Origin: Mucispirillum schaedleri
GTDB taxonomy: Bacteria; Chrysiogenota; Deferribacteres; Deferribacterales; Mucispirillaceae
Direction: 5' to 3'
Assembly (NCBI GenBank): GCA_949287985.1
Contig: CASEIN010000055.1
Coordinates: 30,442-94,441 of the forward strand
DNA: 64,000 nucleotides
The notes under the pieces were generated by a model. It searched no databases. It was not told the DNA's origin and saw only the letters and a list, made by a program, of their open reading frames with translations. Of this stretch, positions 19,138 to 28,528 are shown piece after piece. Every line of letters starts with the position of its first letter. Within the stretch, counting starts at the first letter, position 1. Both the position numbers and the translations under genes were made by a program.

Positions 19138-19988
19138 GGTATACCTCCCCAGCCTAATTTATCTCTTAATATACTATAATAATTTCTATTTGGTGATACT
19201 ACTAAATTTAAATCTCCAGTAGATTTCGTTACCTTTAAAACACTTCCACTTGTAAAAGGACGCACAATCTGACCGTCAAATGTGGCATAACATTCCACAT
19301 TAGGTGTTTCTACCCTGATAGCTACTGTGCTTGATTTTGACAGCACTATTGGGCGAATATTTAATGCATGTGGGCATATTGGCGAAAGAATAATAGTATC
19401 TAAATCAGGGTGCACAATAGGTCCACCTGCTGAAATAGTATAACCTGTAGAACCTGTTGGAGTAGAAATAATTGCACCATCTGAACGGTATCTTGTAACA
19501 AAATTATTATCTATATAAATAGAAAGCTCTATCATACGAGAAGGTGCACCTTTATTAATAACTATCTCATTTAATGCATCTTCCTCATATATTTTTGTAT
19601 CATTATCAATAATCTCACCAGAAAGTTTCATACGTCTTTGAATCATTACTTTATTTTCAATATACGATTTTACAACCTTCTCAAAATCTTCCATATGGTG
19701 TTCCATAATAAAACCAAGCCTTCCAAGATTAAACCCTAATATAGGAACACTTAAAAACCTAAAAATACGTGAAGCATATAATAATGTGCCATCTCCACCT
19801 AAAACTATTACAATATCTGCCATATTTCGCATTTCTGAAATAGTATAGCTTTTCATATTTAAAATAAGCCTTTCCACTGTTTCATTTTCCATTAACGGCA
19901 CAATATTATACTTTTCTAAAACAGATATGGCATATTCTACCTGCTGCTTTACTTCCCCTTTTGGTTTAACTATTAATGCTGCTTTCAC
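19131..19988 (-). CDS. nadK: NAD kinase
   Basis: 285 residues. It phosphorylates NAD to NADP. The GGDGT motif (VLGGDGTLLYASRI) and the GSTGYTISAGGPIVHP signature are present. The start codon is GTG at 19988 with only a weak ribosome site (GGTAG). The gene overlaps tlyA by 23 nt and recN by 7 nt, so it probably depends on translational coupling. Confidence 0.95.
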   Translation of the reverse strand: MKAALIVKPKGEVKQQVEYAISVLEKYNIVPLMENETVERLILNMKSYTISEMRNMADIVIVLGGDGTLLYASRIFRFLSVPILGFNLGRLGFIMEHHMEDFEKVVKSYIENKVMIQRRMKLSGEIIDNDTKIYEEDALNEIVINKGAPSRMIELSIYIDNNFVTRYRSDGAIISTPTGSTGYTISAGGPIVHPDLDTIILSPICPHALNIRPIVLSKSSTVAIRVETPNVECYATFDGQIVRPFTSGSVLKVTKSTGDLNLVVSPNRNYYSILRDKLGWGGIPC

Positions 19989-20772
19989 TGTTATAAACTA
20001 CCTTTTCTATTAATTTTTCAATATCTTCTATTTCTGATATACCCTTATACACAAAATAACACAAGTATTCAATATTTCCTTTTGCACCTTTTATTGGTGA
20101 TGCTGTAATATTTTTAAAAGAAAAACCATATTCTATGGCAAACTCAACAACTTTTTTTATTACTTTTATATGTATTTCTTTATTATTAACTATACCACCT
20201 GATTCTACCTCATCTTTTTCAGCTTCAAACTGTGGTTTTATAAGTGGTATAAATATTGTCCCCTGTTTACAAAAATTCACTGCATTTGGAATAACAGCAC
20301 AAAGGGATATAAAAGCTACATCTGTTACTATATAATCACAAGATGCAGCAATACTTTCACAATAGAAATTTTTAAAGTTAGAATTTTCAAAAGACTTAAC
20401 ACGGTCATCATGCAAAAGTTTATTATGAAGCTGTGCCGTTCCAGAATCCACTGCCACCACTTGTTTTGCACCTTCCTGTAAACATACATCAGTAAAACCA
20501 CCAGTTGATGAACCAATATCTAAAACCAACGCATCTTTTAAGTTAAGATGAAAACTATCTATGGCATGTTTTAATTTTAACCCACCACGGCTAACATAGG
20601 GTAATCTCTCTTTAAGCCTTATATGAGCATCACTTGGCACCATATCCCCTGCTTTATCCACCCTTTTATCATCAGCTATTGCAAGCCCTGCCATAATAAA
20701 ACGCCTTGCTTCATCTATACTTGAAGCAAGCCCGTTTTCAAAAAGCATAATATCCATTCGCTTTTTTTTCAT
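19966..20772 (-). CDS. tlyA: TlyA family rRNA 2'-O-methyltransferase
   Basis: 268 residues. An N-terminal S4 RNA-binding domain (about 1-60, KRMDIMLFENGLASSIDEARRF is its beginning) is joined to an FtsJ-type SAM methyltransferase with VLDIGSSTGGFTDVCLQEGA. TlyA proteins methylate 16S and/or 23S rRNA, and some are called haemolysins. It lies between dxs and nadK, an arrangement common in bacterial genomes. The ribosome site is poor; starting at the ATG six codons in is possible. Confidence 0.92.
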   Translation of the reverse strand: MKKKRMDIMLFENGLASSIDEARRFIMAGLAIADDKRVDKAGDMVPSDAHIRLKERLPYVSRGGLKLKHAIDSFHLNLKDALVLDIGSSTGGFTDVCLQEGAKQVVAVDSGTAQLHNKLLHDDRVKSFENSNFKNFYCESIAASCDYIVTDVAFISLCAVIPNAVNFCKQGTIFIPLIKPQFEAEKDEVESGGIVNNKEIHIKVIKKVVEFAIEYGFSFKNITASPIKGAKGNIEYLCYFVYKGISEIEDIEKLIEKVVYNSESSINS

Positions 20773-20779
20773 AAATTAA

Positions 20780-22663
20780 CTAACTTTTTATATTTTCTAT
20801 ATAGTTTTTTATTTTGTTATAAATAGATACACTATCAATACCTGCATCTTTTCGTAGTTCTGCAACAGTTCCATGCTCAAAAAATTTATCTTCTATACCT
20901 ATATTTCTACATTTAATATTTAGTCCGTTATTATTTACTAGTGCAGTAATCATTTGCCCTGCCCCACCTAATAAAGAACCTTCTTCTACTGTTACAACCA
21001 TAGATTTATCTTTTAATAAATCACATAAATAACTGCTGTCAAGTGGTTTTAAAAACCTTAAATTTATTAGCGTTACTTCTATATTATCATTTAAAAGCAT
21101 ATTATATGCATTATAAACTTCTTCAAATATATGGCCAATAGAGATTACAGCTATGCTGCCACCATTTTTTACAACTTCTACTTTTCCTATTTCTATCTTA
21201 TTTTTTTCAAGGCTAGGATTATCGTATACATTACCCCTTGCATAACGAATAGCAACTGGGCAGTTTAATTCATAGCTTAAATCAAGCATAGATTCCAGCT
21301 CATATTTATCTTTAGGAAGCATAACTGTTATATTTGGAATTGGGGATAAGTATGACATATCATATATGCCATGGTGTGTTGAACCATCTGCACCAACAAA
21401 CCCACCTCTGTCAATACATATTGTAACAGGAAGCCCTGCAATTGCTATATCATGAATAATCTGGTCATAAGCACGCTGCAAAAATGTAGAATATATAGCA
21501 CAATATGGCTTCATATTAGCAGTTGCAAGCCCAGAAGCAAAAGCAAGTGCATACTGTTCTGCAATGCCTACATCAAAAAACCTATCAGGAAACTTTTCAG
21601 CAAAATTTTTAAGCCCTGTGCCGTCTTTCATAGCTGCTGTAATAGCTGCCACATTATTATGTTTTTCAGCTATTTCACATATTGTATTACTAAAAACTTC
21701 TGTCCAAGAAAGATTTGAGCTTTTACCAAGGGATATTCCTGTTTCTTTATTAAAGGAGGGCACACCATGAAAAATATCAGGTTTATTTTCTGCATGCTCA
21801 TACCCTTTACCTTTTTTAGTAGCAACATGAACTAAAACAGGGCGTTTTTGTAGTTTAGCATTAGTTAATGCTTTTTCTACTTCCTTAATATTATGTCCAT
21901 CTATTGGTCCAATATACCTAATACCTAAATTTTCAAAAAATGAGCCGGGAGATACTGCTGTTATCATCATTTTTTCCATTTTTTTAGCTATTTTTAATAA
22001 AGCACCACCAAATGGTTTGCCACCTGCTGCACTTTTTAAATCATACCTAATTTTTGTAGCAATAGCACCAGTTAATGATTTAGATAAATATGCAGAAAAA
22101 CCACCAACATTTTCACTTATAGACATTTCATTATCATTTAAAACAATAATAATATTTTTCTTATATTCACCAATATTATTTAATGCTTCTAATGCAACCC
22201 CGCCAGTTAAAGCACCATCACCAATAACAGCAACAGCTTTACCATCATTTCCTAAAATATCATTAGCTAGAGTAATACCAACAGCAGAAGAAATAGAAGT
22301 GCTTGCATGACCTGCAATAGTAGTATCATATATACTTTCTTCAGGACGTGAAAAACCACTAATGCCACCATACTGACGAAGTGTATGGAAATCCTTTAAT
22401 CTACCTGTTAATATTTTATAAGCATAAGCCTGATGACTTACGTCCCATATAATTTTATCCTTAGGTAAATCAAAAACTTTTAAAAGTGCGAGGGTAAGCT
22501 CCACAACGCCAAGACTAGGTGCAATATGACCACCATTTTTAGATGTAACATCTATGATTAATTCCCTAATTTCGTTTGCTATCCTTTCTAAATCACTATA
22601 TGATAAACCTTTTATACCATCTGGTAAATCAAGAGAATTTAATAAGGAACTTTCTTCTGGCAT
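20780..22663 (-). CDS. dxs: 1-deoxy-D-xylulose-5-phosphate synthase
   Basis: 627 residues. The first enzyme of the MEP isoprenoid pathway, condensing pyruvate with glyceraldehyde 3-phosphate using thiamine diphosphate. The ThDP motif GDGALTGGVALEALNN and the C-terminal transketolase segment DRGGFVGADGSTHHGIYD are clear. It follows ispA by 5 bp, so precursor supply and chain elongation are encoded together. Confidence 0.97.
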   Translation of the reverse strand: MPEESSLLNSLDLPDGIKGLSYSDLERIANEIRELIIDVTSKNGGHIAPSLGVVELTLALLKVFDLPKDKIIWDVSHQAYAYKILTGRLKDFHTLRQYGGISGFSRPEESIYDTTIAGHASTSISSAVGITLANDILGNDGKAVAVIGDGALTGGVALEALNNIGEYKKNIIIVLNDNEMSISENVGGFSAYLSKSLTGAIATKIRYDLKSAAGGKPFGGALLKIAKKMEKMMITAVSPGSFFENLGIRYIGPIDGHNIKEVEKALTNAKLQKRPVLVHVATKKGKGYEHAENKPDIFHGVPSFNKETGISLGKSSNLSWTEVFSNTICEIAEKHNNVAAITAAMKDGTGLKNFAEKFPDRFFDVGIAEQYALAFASGLATANMKPYCAIYSTFLQRAYDQIIHDIAIAGLPVTICIDRGGFVGADGSTHHGIYDMSYLSPIPNITVMLPKDKYELESMLDLSYELNCPVAIRYARGNVYDNPSLEKNKIEIGKVEVVKNGGSIAVISIGHIFEEVYNAYNMLLNDNIEVTLINLRFLKPLDSSYLCDLLKDKSMVVTVEEGSLLGGAGQMITALVNNNGLNIKCRNIGIEDKFFEHGTVAELRKDAGIDSVSIYNKIKNYIENIKS

Positions 22664-22668
22664 ATTTT

Positions 22669-23562
22669 CTATGAGTTACGCTCCGTAATAAATTTTGCAA
22701 TATCTCTTAAAATATCTGCACGCTCTTTAAAAATATCTAAATGAGCCATTGCTTTTTCCATATATTCATCAGCCTTTGCTTTTGCTCCCTCCAGTGAATA
22801 TACAGCAGGATACGTGGCTTTATTGCTTTCCATATCCTTTTTAACATTTTTGCCTAATACTTCTGATGATGAAGTAATATCTAAAATATCATCAACCACT
22901 TGAAAAGCAAGCCCTATATTTTTTCCAAAAGCAATTAAATTATCAATTTCTTTTTCATCAGCTTCTGCAGCTACTGCACCTAAATATATGGCACACTCTA
23001 TTAAAGCCGATGTTTTGTTTTTATGAATATAATCTACAAGTTCAACAGTTGGTTTTTTGCCTTCTGATGTAATATCTGCAAACTGACCACCTACCATACC
23101 ATTATCACCTGCTGCACGAGCAAGTTTATATATGGCTTTTAGCCTAATATCTGCTGGAATTTGTGGGCTGTAGCTAATATCAGACATTATTTCAAATGCT
23201 TTTGTTAAAAGCCCATCGCCTGCTAATATTGCCTCAGCTTCACCAAAAGCTTTATGGTTAGATGGCTTGCCGCGACGCATATCATCATTATCCATAGCTG
23301 GTAAATCATCATGAATAAGTGAATATGTATGCACAACTTCAATGGCTGCAGCAAAGGGCGTTACCATATCATAATCTTCTTTAAAAAGACCATAACTTGC
23401 ATAAACTAATGTAGGACGCAGCCTTTTACCACCTGCAAAAAGGCTGTATCGCATACCTTCATTTAAACCTGATGTAAAAACAGATGAATTAAGCATACAG
23501 CCATCTAAAAATACTTCCACTCTTTTCGAGCATTCTTTAAAAAAATCGACTATATTATTCAT
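22669..23562 (-). CDS. ispA: Polyprenyl synthetase (farnesyl/geranylgeranyl diphosphate synthase)
   Basis: 297 residues. It elongates allylic diphosphates with isopentenyl diphosphate. Both aspartate-rich motifs are present: HDDLPAMDNDDMRRG and FQVVDDILD, with the GKRLRP substrate segment near residue 45. It overlaps xseB by 8 nt and precedes dxs, the classic xseB-ispA-dxs order. Product chain length cannot be fixed by reading alone. Confidence 0.93.
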   Translation of the reverse strand: MNNIVDFFKECSKRVEVFLDGCMLNSSVFTSGLNEGMRYSLFAGGKRLRPTLVYASYGLFKEDYDMVTPFAAAIEVVHTYSLIHDDLPAMDNDDMRRGKPSNHKAFGEAEAILAGDGLLTKAFEIMSDISYSPQIPADIRLKAIYKLARAAGDNGMVGGQFADITSEGKKPTVELVDYIHKNKTSALIECAIYLGAVAAEADEKEIDNLIAFGKNIGLAFQVVDDILDITSSSEVLGKNVKKDMESNKATYPAVYSLEGAKAKADEYMEKAMAHLDIFKERADILRDIAKFITERNS

Positions 23563-23788
23563 CTGTTTTCAAATCGCTTGTAGTGATATTGCCATCACTA
23601 TCTTCTTCCATTACCTGTTTAACTGATTTTTCCACTTCCTGCAAAGCTTTCCTACACTCTTTAGAAAGGTTTACACCTTCTTGAAATAATTTAACAGTAT
23701 CTTCTAATGACTGCTCCTCTTTTTCTAAAGCAGTAACTATAGCTTCCAAACGTTTTAAATTATTTTCAAAATCTTTTGTTGCACTCAT
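23555..23788 (-). CDS. xseB: Exodeoxyribonuclease VII small subunit
   Basis: 77 residues from ATG 23788. The upstream stop and this start share a base (TAATG), so this start is preferred over one four codons earlier. The helical pattern FENNLKRLEAIVTALEKEE and the following SLEDTVKLFQEGVNLSKEC are typical of XseB. The large subunit gene xseA is elsewhere in the window at 42790. Confidence 0.93.
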   Translation of the reverse strand: MSATKDFENNLKRLEAIVTALEKEEQSLEDTVKLFQEGVNLSKECRKALQEVEKSVKQVMEEDSDGNITTSDLKTDE

Positions 23789-24243
23789 TATAACACACAA
23801 TCCAATACTTTTTTAGCATGACCTGCTGCTTTTACTTTATAATATGCTTCTTCAATAACACCATCTTCATTTATGATAAATGTAGAACGTATTATGCCTT
23901 TATAAACTTTACCATACATAGTTTTATCACCATATGCATAGTAAGCAACTGATACTTTATTTTCAGGGTCTGAAAGTAAAGTTACTTTTAAGTCATGGTC
24001 TTTTATAAACTTATGGTGTTTATCCATTTTATCTGGGCTTACACCAAATATTTTAACACCTTTTTTAGCAAATTCACCAATTAATTCACTAAATTCAATG
24101 GCTTCTTTTGTGCAGCCTGATGTATTATCTTTTGGGTAAAAATATAAAACATATTTTACACCTTTTAAGTCTTCACTAGATATTTTACCACCATCACTTG
24201 ATTCTAATTCAAAAAAAGGTGCATTATCACCAATTTGTAACAT
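23788..24243 (-). CDS. bcp: Peroxiredoxin, thioredoxin-dependent thiol peroxidase (Bcp/PrxQ)
   Basis: 151 residues. It reduces hydroperoxides. The peroxidatic Cys is in NTSGCTKEA. The position five residues later, which is Cys in many PrxQ proteins, is Ile here (GCTKEAIEF), so the enzyme is either 1-Cys or uses another Cys such as the one near the C-terminus. A strong AAGGAG site precedes the ATG. It sits between rlmN and xseB. Confidence 0.92.
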   Translation of the reverse strand: MLQIGDNAPFFELESSDGGKISSEDLKGVKYVLYFYPKDNTSGCTKEAIEFSELIGEFAKKGVKIFGVSPDKMDKHHKFIKDHDLKVTLLSDPENKVSVAYYAYGDKTMYGKVYKGIIRSTFIINEDGVIEEAYYKVKAAGHAKKVLDCVL

Positions 24244-24257
24244 AATTTTCTCCTTTT

Positions 24258-25304
24258 TTAACTATCTGCTCCCTTGTATTCAGCAGCAAGCTGACCACAA
24301 GCACCAGATATATCCTGACCTAATTTTTTTCTTATAAATGCAGTAACATTATTATTAATTAAATATTCTTGAAATTGCAATACATTTTCCTCTATTGGTG
24401 CTTTAAACTTAGAAAAAGGCGAACCATTAAAGGATATTAAATTAACCTTAGCTTTTACACCTTTAATCAACTGGCAAAACTCTTTAGCATGGCTTAAAGA
24501 ATCATTTATATCACCTAATAAAACATATTCTAAAGTTATACGTTTTCTTTTATCAATATCCACAGTTTTTAATATATTAATCAAATCATTTAATGGATAT
24601 TTGTTTGATACAGGCATTATTTCCTGTCTTATTTTTTGATTTGGAGCATTAATTGATACAGCCAAATTAACAGGAGTTTCCATAGTAAAAAACTTTTTAA
24701 TACCATCTATTAAACCAGATGTGGAAACTGTAATCTTCCTGTGGGAAAAGCCAAAAGCATTATCATCTAAAAGAATAGTCAATGCTTTTTTTAAATTATC
24801 AATATTATCAAGTGGTTCACCCATGCCCATAAATACAAGGTTTAAAAGTTTTTCATCAAAAAGTTCTTCTGCACTTTTTCTTAAAGCTGATACCTGCTGT
24901 AATATTTCGCCAACTGATAAATTTCTTTTAAAACCAACAGCTGCATATGTAGCACAAAATTTACAGCCCATTTTACAGCCCACTTGTGTGGAAATACAGC
25001 CGGAAATCCTGTTGCCATCTCTTAATAAGACAGACTCTATATGCTCACCATCTTCTAATTTAAATAAAAATTTAATAGAACCATCGCTGGAAGTTAACCT
25101 TTTTACTTCTTCAAAATAAGTAAACTCATAATCACTTTCAAGCTTTTCTCTAAGTGATGATGGAATATTAGTCATCATATCAAAGGAAGACACATTATTA
25201 TGATAAAGCCAGTTATATATTTGCCTGCTGCGAAAAGATGGCTCCCCATAAGATAAAACTATGCCATCAAGTTCTTCAGCAGATAAACAATCAATTTTTT
25301 TCAT
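24258..25304 (-). CDS. rlmN: Dual-specificity 23S rRNA/tRNA C2-adenine methyltransferase RlmN
   Basis: 348 residues. Radical SAM enzyme methylating A2503 of 23S rRNA and A37 of some tRNAs. The cluster motif is CKMGCKFCAT, and the GMGEPLDN segment and a C-terminal Cys in GQDISGACGQL are present, matching the two-cysteine mechanism. A moderate AGGGA site precedes the ATG. Confidence 0.96.
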   Translation of the reverse strand: MKKIDCLSAEELDGIVLSYGEPSFRSRQIYNWLYHNNVSSFDMMTNIPSSLREKLESDYEFTYFEEVKRLTSSDGSIKFLFKLEDGEHIESVLLRDGNRISGCISTQVGCKMGCKFCATYAAVGFKRNLSVGEILQQVSALRKSAEELFDEKLLNLVFMGMGEPLDNIDNLKKALTILLDDNAFGFSHRKITVSTSGLIDGIKKFFTMETPVNLAVSINAPNQKIRQEIMPVSNKYPLNDLINILKTVDIDKRKRITLEYVLLGDINDSLSHAKEFCQLIKGVKAKVNLISFNGSPFSKFKAPIEENVLQFQEYLINNNVTAFIRKKLGQDISGACGQLAAEYKGADS

Positions 25305-25321
25305 ATTTTCCCTGCAAATGA

Positions 25322-25672
25322 TTATTTTAAAAGCTTTGCACGTGCCTCATTATCATCACTAACAATTGTAAAAAGTCTGTTTAAGTTAGTGTGGACAAAT
25401 ATTTTATAAATATCATCACTTACATTTGAAAAAATTAATGCTTTATCTTTCTCTTTTAATACTTTAAAAAGCTGAATTAATTCTCTTAAACCACTTGAGT
25501 TTAAATAAGTAATATCAGCAAAATTAATAACTACACTATTAACTTCTCCAATAATACCTTCAATATAAACCTTAAGTTCTTCTCCATTAAAAGAATCAAT
25601 CTCATGAATAGGAAAAATAAATTCTACATTAATATTTTCACCTATTGTTTCACGCTGACTATTAAAAGACAT
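25322..25672 (-). CDS. STAS-domain anti-sigma factor antagonist-like protein
   Basis: 116 residues forming one STAS domain. The phosphorylatable serine region reads YLNSSGLRELIQLF, as in SpoIIAA/RsbV. An AGGAGG site precedes the ATG. No anti-sigma kinase or PP2C phosphatase gene is nearby; the partner must be encoded elsewhere. It follows a PilZ gene by 18 bp, suggesting shared signalling or surface-behaviour roles. Confidence 0.85.
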   Translation of the reverse strand: MSFNSQRETIGENINVEFIFPIHEIDSFNGEELKVYIEGIIGEVNSVVINFADITYLNSSGLRELIQLFKVLKEKDKALIFSNVSDDIYKIFVHTNLNRLFTIVSDDNEARAKLLK

Positions 25673-25690
25673 TGTTCCTCCTAATATATA

Positions 25691-26365
25691 TTATCCATTA
25701 AGCTTTCTTTGTTCTGCCTGACGCATAAAAACACGTTTTACTATTTTATCTCTATCGGATTCTGATAATGATGTAAACATTACACCATAAGCATAATATT
25801 CATCTTCAGAATCTGTCTGCCGGACAATTGTGCCTTCAACTTTACCTATATCATCAATAAAGCCGCTTAAATCAATATCCACTTTATCATCTATTTGCAG
25901 CCCTACAGGACTTAAAAGTTTTAAACCACCACCAGAAATATCTGTACATACCATAGTAACCATCTCGCCTTTTTTAAAGGACTTGCCAGTGATATAATCT
26001 TCTGTATCACGCCTTAAAAATACAGGCAAATGGCGTAACAGGTCTACCCTGTAAAATGCACGCATTTCATTTCTAACTATTTCTTTTGGCAGGTTAATTG
26101 CCAAAAGCGTAAATTTATCTTTTATAATACCTATTGCATTTGTTGTAAAGTAATACTTACCACTGTCTTTCATAAACATAAATTCCAGCTGAGTTTTTTT
26201 CGTAACAGATAATTTCTCACCATTATCTGTTGGTGGGTATATAGTAAAAGATTCTGGGTAAACATCATATACTCTAGTTAGAAATAAACGTGATGTGCCC
26301 TTAATACTTACCCACAATTTCATAGTTGGAACTATTAATTTTTTAACAGCAGTAACTGTTTCCAT
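25691..26365 (-). CDS. PilZ-domain c-di-GMP-binding protein, YcgR-like
   Basis: 224 residues. An N-terminal YcgR-like domain is followed by PilZ with the c-di-GMP motifs RAFYRVD (RxxxR) and DISGGGLKLLS (D/NxSxxG). Proteins of this layout slow flagellar motors or modulate surface behaviour when c-di-GMP rises. AAGGTGA precedes the start. It lies between pyrE and the STAS gene. No flagellar genes are in the window, so the flagellar link is only family inference. Confidence 0.87.
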   Translation of the reverse strand: METVTAVKKLIVPTMKLWVSIKGTSRLFLTRVYDVYPESFTIYPPTDNGEKLSVTKKTQLEFMFMKDSGKYYFTTNAIGIIKDKFTLLAINLPKEIVRNEMRAFYRVDLLRHLPVFLRRDTEDYITGKSFKKGEMVTMVCTDISGGGLKLLSPVGLQIDDKVDIDLSGFIDDIGKVEGTIVRQTDSEDEYYAYGVMFTSLSESDRDKIVKRVFMRQAEQRKLNG

Positions 26366-26373
26366 TATTCACC

Positions 26374-26952
26374 TTACTTTGCAAAAACACGGCTTCCCGG
26401 TTTCACACATGGTATGCCTTCTTTACACATTGAGCATTCTTCAGCATTATAACTTTTCACTTCAACTGCAGCAAGTGGGTAAAACGGCACACTAAAACCT
26501 GCCGTGCCAGAGCTTCTATCAATAATAGATGTTATACCAACTACTATACCACCAGCTTCCTCTATTGCTTTCATACATTCTTTTGTAGATTTACCAGTAG
26601 TAACTACATCTTCTGCTACTAATACTTTTTCGCCCTGTTTTAAAGAAAAACCACGACGAAAAGTCATAACACCATCTACTCTTTCTGTAAAAAGGCTTCT
26701 TTTATTTAACTGAGATGCAAGCTCGTATCCAAATCGTATACCACCAATTGCAGGGCTTACAATAGTATCAAACTCTACATCTTTTAAAATTTCTTTTAAA
26801 CCACTTATTACTTTTTTTGCATTAGCAGGGTTTTGCATAATTAATTCTGACTGTAAGTAAGCATCAGAATGAAGGCCAGAAGAAAGTAAAAAATGCCCCC
26901 TTAATAATGCACCATTTTCTTCATAATTTTTTATAACTTCATCACTATTCAT
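26374..26952 (-). CDS. pyrE: Orotate phosphoribosyltransferase
   Basis: 192 residues. Forms orotidine 5'-phosphate from orotate and PRPP. The PRPP-binding motif VLVAEDVVTTGKST is intact. It starts 2 bp after the pyrF stop, so the last two steps of UMP synthesis are adjacent. The C-terminal CSMCKEGIPC stretch resembles the long PyrE form found in several anaerobes. Confidence 0.95.
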   Translation of the reverse strand: MNSDEVIKNYEENGALLRGHFLLSSGLHSDAYLQSELIMQNPANAKKVISGLKEILKDVEFDTIVSPAIGGIRFGYELASQLNKRSLFTERVDGVMTFRRGFSLKQGEKVLVAEDVVTTGKSTKECMKAIEEAGGIVVGITSIIDRSSGTAGFSVPFYPLAAVEVKSYNAEECSMCKEGIPCVKPGSRVFAK

Positions 26953-26954
26953 AA

Positions 26955-27659
26955 TTAACCATTTATCTCCTTTATAATACTTTCAGCTGCTGCTGCTGGG
27001 TTATCTGCCTTTGTAATAGGCCTGCCTACCACAATATAATCAGAACCTAAAAGCAGTACATCTTTTGGGGTAACAACACGCTTTTGGTCTGTAACATCAT
27101 TTCCAAGTGGTCTAATACCCGGAGTGATTGTTAAAAACTCTTTACCTAAATTTTCTTTTATTATTTTAGTTTCTTTAGCACTAGATACTACACCATCAAG
27201 CCCACATTCTTTAGCTAATGTGGCAAGTTTTAAAACGTAACCTGCTGAAGAATAATCATTAATATCATATTCTTTTAAATGGTTATCATCTAAACTTGTA
27301 AGCAGTGTAACCCCTATTAATAATGGACGTTTTAGACCTTTTTTGCTGCACTCATTATTAAGTTCATCAACACACATTTTCATCATATCCACCCCACCTT
27401 GTGTATGGATATTAATAATATCAGCGCCATAATTTGCAGCAGCAGAAACTGCTCGAGATGCTGTATTTGGTATGTCATGAAATTTTAAATCAAGAAATAC
27501 ATTTTTACCTTCTGATTTAAGCCAGTCAATAATTGCAGGCCCAGAAGAAACAAATAACTCTAAACCTACTTTATAATAATTAATACAGCTGCCAACCTTT
27601 TTTACTAATGATTTAGCCTTTTCTATTTCATTAAAATCTAATGCAGTAATTACTTCCAT
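26955..27659 (-). CDS. pyrF: Orotidine 5'-phosphate decarboxylase
   Basis: 234 residues. Produces UMP. The catalytic signature FLDLKFHDIPNTASRA is clear, and ITPGIRPLG matches the phosphate-binding loop. The ACAGGA site precedes the ATG and a consensus TATAAT lies about 28 bp upstream, so it probably heads a new transcript downstream of rnfB. Confidence 0.96.
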   Translation of the reverse strand: MEVITALDFNEIEKAKSLVKKVGSCINYYKVGLELFVSSGPAIIDWLKSEGKNVFLDLKFHDIPNTASRAVSAAANYGADIINIHTQGGVDMMKMCVDELNNECSKKGLKRPLLIGVTLLTSLDDNHLKEYDINDYSSAGYVLKLATLAKECGLDGVVSSAKETKIIKENLGKEFLTITPGIRPLGNDVTDQKRVVTPKDVLLLGSDYIVVGRPITKADNPAAAAESIIKEING

Positions 27660-27686
27660 ATTATTTCCTGTTATCTAGTCATTACT

Positions 27687-27692
27687 ATTATA
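27687..27692 (-). promoter_or_regulatory. Probable -10 box of the pyrF promoter
   Basis: On the minus strand TATAAT is perfect. A TTGAAG lies upstream but at about 20 nt, longer than usual, so the -35 element is uncertain. It sits in the 94-bp gap between rnfB and pyrF. Confidence 0.35.
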
Positions 27693-27753
27693 CTACCATA
27701 ATAATAAAAAAACTTCAATTATATATTTACATACGTATTATTTTTTGTAAACA

Positions 27754-28527
27754 CTAAAACTTAATTACATCACAGGGGCATACATCTACACAATGGTTAC
27801 ATTTGACACATTTATTATAATCAATTGATGCTAAAAAGTTTTCCACATGTATTGCATCATAATTACATACTTTTTCGCATTTTTTACAACCTATACAGCC
27901 AGTATTACAAAACTGTTTTTGCACCCCACCTTTTTCAGTAGAGTTACATGCTACATATACAGCATGTTCTGATGATAAAAATATTAAATTTTTAGGGCAT
28001 TCTTCTATACATACACCACAGCCTGTGCATTTATCATAAACTATTTCTGCCATATTATATTCATTCATAATAATAGCATCAAAAGGACATGCTTTTTGGC
28101 AGCTACCACCACCTACACAACCATATATACAGCTTTTAACACCACCATCATACTGGCTCATACATAGGCAGTCTTCTGGACCAAAATATTCATATCTATT
28201 CTGGCAGTTTGTGCCACCTGCGCATTTTATATATGCTTTCATACGTATATTATTTGTAACAGTTTGCCCTAAAAGGCTTGCAATATTACGTATTTCATCT
28301 TCTTTTAATGCACTGCATACACTTACAGGCACTTCATTATTACATATTGCTTGAGCAAGCATTCCACAGCCTGCATACCCACAAGCTCCACAGTTAGCTC
28401 CTGGAAGCAATTCTTTTACAGCTTCTACTTTTTCATCTTTTTCCACATGAAAATATTTTGATGCAAAAGCAAGAGCAGCACCTGCAACAAGTCCCATTAC
28501 ACCTAACACAAGAACTGTATATAACAT
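27754..28527 (-). CDS. rnfB: Rnf complex iron-sulfur subunit RnfB
   Basis: 257 residues. An N-terminal membrane anchor is followed by the Fe-S motif GANCGACGYAGCG and several ferredoxin-like CxxCxxCxxxC(P) motifs (for example CTGCGVCIEECP and CVKCNHCVDVCP). RnfB accepts electrons from ferredoxin in the ion-pumping ferredoxin:NAD+ oxidoreductase. It is last in rnfCDGEAB, one base after rnfA. Confidence 0.95.
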   Translation of the reverse strand: MLYTVLVLGVMGLVAGAALAFASKYFHVEKDEKVEAVKELLPGANCGACGYAGCGMLAQAICNNEVPVSVCSALKEDEIRNIASLLGQTVTNNIRMKAYIKCAGGTNCQNRYEYFGPEDCLCMSQYDGGVKSCIYGCVGGGSCQKACPFDAIIMNEYNMAEIVYDKCTGCGVCIEECPKNLIFLSSEHAVYVACNSTEKGGVQKQFCNTGCIGCKKCEKVCNYDAIHVENFLASIDYNKCVKCNHCVDVCPCDVIKF

Positions 28528-28528
28528 A

